Assembly (NCBI GenBank): GCA_964036045.1 | Contig: OZ038387.1 | Location: forward strand, 20,537,348-20,601,347 | DNA length: 64,000 nt | From: Eutreptiella sp. 'Long Island Sound 2002' | Lineage: Eukaryota; Euglenozoa; Euglenophyceae; Eutreptiales; Eutreptiaceae | Direction: 5' to 3' | Shown here: positions 63,086-64,000 of the stretch, piece after piece | Position numbering within the stretch: the stretch's first letter is position 1 | Layout: each line of letters opens with the position of its first letter | Notes under the pieces: generated by a model | The model's database searches: none | What the model was told of the DNA's origin: nothing | Seen by the model: only the letters and a program-made list of their open reading frames with translations | Program-made: the position numbers and the translations under genes

Positions 63086-64000
63086 CAGCTAGGGCGGTCG
63101 CAGGATGGTGTTGCGGGAAGCGCCACACCATCCCATTCGGGAGACAATGAGCACAAAGGGATTGCCGCGGGCAGAAGGCCCGGTCCGGCACCCAATACAA
63201 AAGATAGTCGCAGTGGCAGGGTGGGGGTCAGTGAAGGCACGAACCCTTGCACCCGTCCATCCTTCGCGACCAAGAACGTGTTTGATGTGCTCCAAGATCT
63301 TTCCGAGAATATCGGAGGAACACCCGGACCGCAGCTAGATGCTGCAGATGGGCTGCCTGAGCCCATTGTCCACGACCTGCACCAGTCGCTTATTGAGCTT
63401 CTGGAACGGCCGAAGATCCTGAGCTTGCACGCCGTGCGCCATGTTGGGCATGAGCGGCAGTTGCACCTCAAGGTCCGTGCCCTATGCGGGGAAGTGGCGA
63501 AGGTCTTCGACGTGTTGGTCCACACGGGAGCTCAGGTCAGCCTGGTCAAGGCTGGCCTACTCCCGCCAGAGTGCTTGACCGACAGTCGGAGGCCTGTCAG
63601 GCTGAAGGTGGCGAACGGCCAGTACATGGTGGGAGGTACGAGGGAAGCAGCCATTGGGCTGCAGTTCGTGAACCACCGTGACCTGAGCCGCCCGGACCTC
63701 GGCAAGGAAATCCTCCTGCAAGGTCGCTTCTACGAGGCCCAGATGGACTGGGACATGATCGTTGGGTACGACTTCATGATTGAGACGGACTCCGGCGTTC
63801 TCCCGGCCCAGGCCTCCATGACCCTGTACCAGGAGGACCAGCTCTCGTGGCTTTCGTCACCTGAGCACCATGTGGAGTGCCAATGGATCCACCCGGAACG
63901 CAATCAGCTCGAAGTAGCCGAACTGGGGACTGAGCCAGCTGGGCCAGCAAACCAGGAGTACGGCGTAATGACGGAAGTGGCTAGCCGAGTGGTTGCGGAC
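63062..64000 (+). pseudogene. Element G Pol, N-terminal part (incomplete at window end)
   Basis: Linker and protease homologous to F, but the active site reads DVLVHTGAQ: the catalytic aspartate is replaced by histidine (CAC at 63521..63523). MIVGYDFMIETDSG and the start of the linker domain follow before the window ends. With that change the protease should be inactive. Confidence 0.78.

Larger units (their letters stand above)
57183..64000 (+). mobile_element. Element G: decayed F-family retrotransposon, truncated by the window end
   Basis: A plus-strand relative of F: partial LTR, leader, fused gag with stops and frameshifts, the UAG site, and the start of pol. Its LTR lacks most of the part that corresponds to 40620..42404 of F, probably because D lies across it or because it was truncated. 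It is older than F judging by the many lesions. Confidence 0.82.

Noticed and set aside
1-64000. CRISPR arrays, operons or ribosome binding sites
   Set aside because: No spacer-repeat pattern was seen. All supported genes belong to eukaryotic LTR elements.

Overview
This window is a stack of nested LTR retrotransposons from a large, repeat-dominated eukaryotic genome. I recognise no host gene, rRNA, CRISPR array or bacterial operon. The best guess for the host is a dinoflagellate alga. The pol of the leftmost element has the HIDDV / GFWQVDL / VVWLCD style I associate with dinoflagellate Ty3/gypsy proteins, but this is a resemblance from memory and not a search result. Coding parts are GC-rich; the LTRs are more AT-rich.

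Elements are named here by letter. A (minus strand) is a decayed Ty3/gypsy element split into 635..5289 and 16067..about 18305. B (minus, 5290..16066, 10,777 bp) is complete: 534-bp LTRs, a CAGGT target duplication, PBS, PPT, and open gag and pol. It sits inside A. Right of A lie two tandem-repeat arrays (about 18306..19450), a rearranged duplicate of the A gag (about 20214..21518), a tRNA-like sequence and unassigned DNA.

D (minus, 22902..57182) is a chromodomain gypsy element with about 2.45-kb LTRs and several lesions. Two elements inserted into it. F (minus, 25230..42404, 17,175 bp) has 2,946-bp LTRs and long open gag and pol frames, and lies inside the D 3' LTR. E (plus, 50139..53904) is a short element in the configuration LTR-internal-LTR-internal-LTR and lies inside the D gag. 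G (plus, 57183 to the window end) is a decayed F relative cut off in its protease/linker region.

Shared machinery. B, D, F and G all place pol in the same frame as gag behind a single UAG in the context UAG-N-GGAGCC, with a hairpin-forming sequence a few bases downstream; this points to stop-codon readthrough as the way Gag-Pol is made. A, B, D and F carry, between protease and reverse transcriptase, a domain resembling phage Dam-type adenine methyltransferases, with an intact NPPF only in B. E shares its LTR ends and an identical PPT with F, which suggests that it is a non-autonomous passenger of F-type machinery.

Nesting order read from the junctions: A before B; D before E and F. LTR divergence by eye is about 1% for B and F and somewhat more for D, which agrees with this order.
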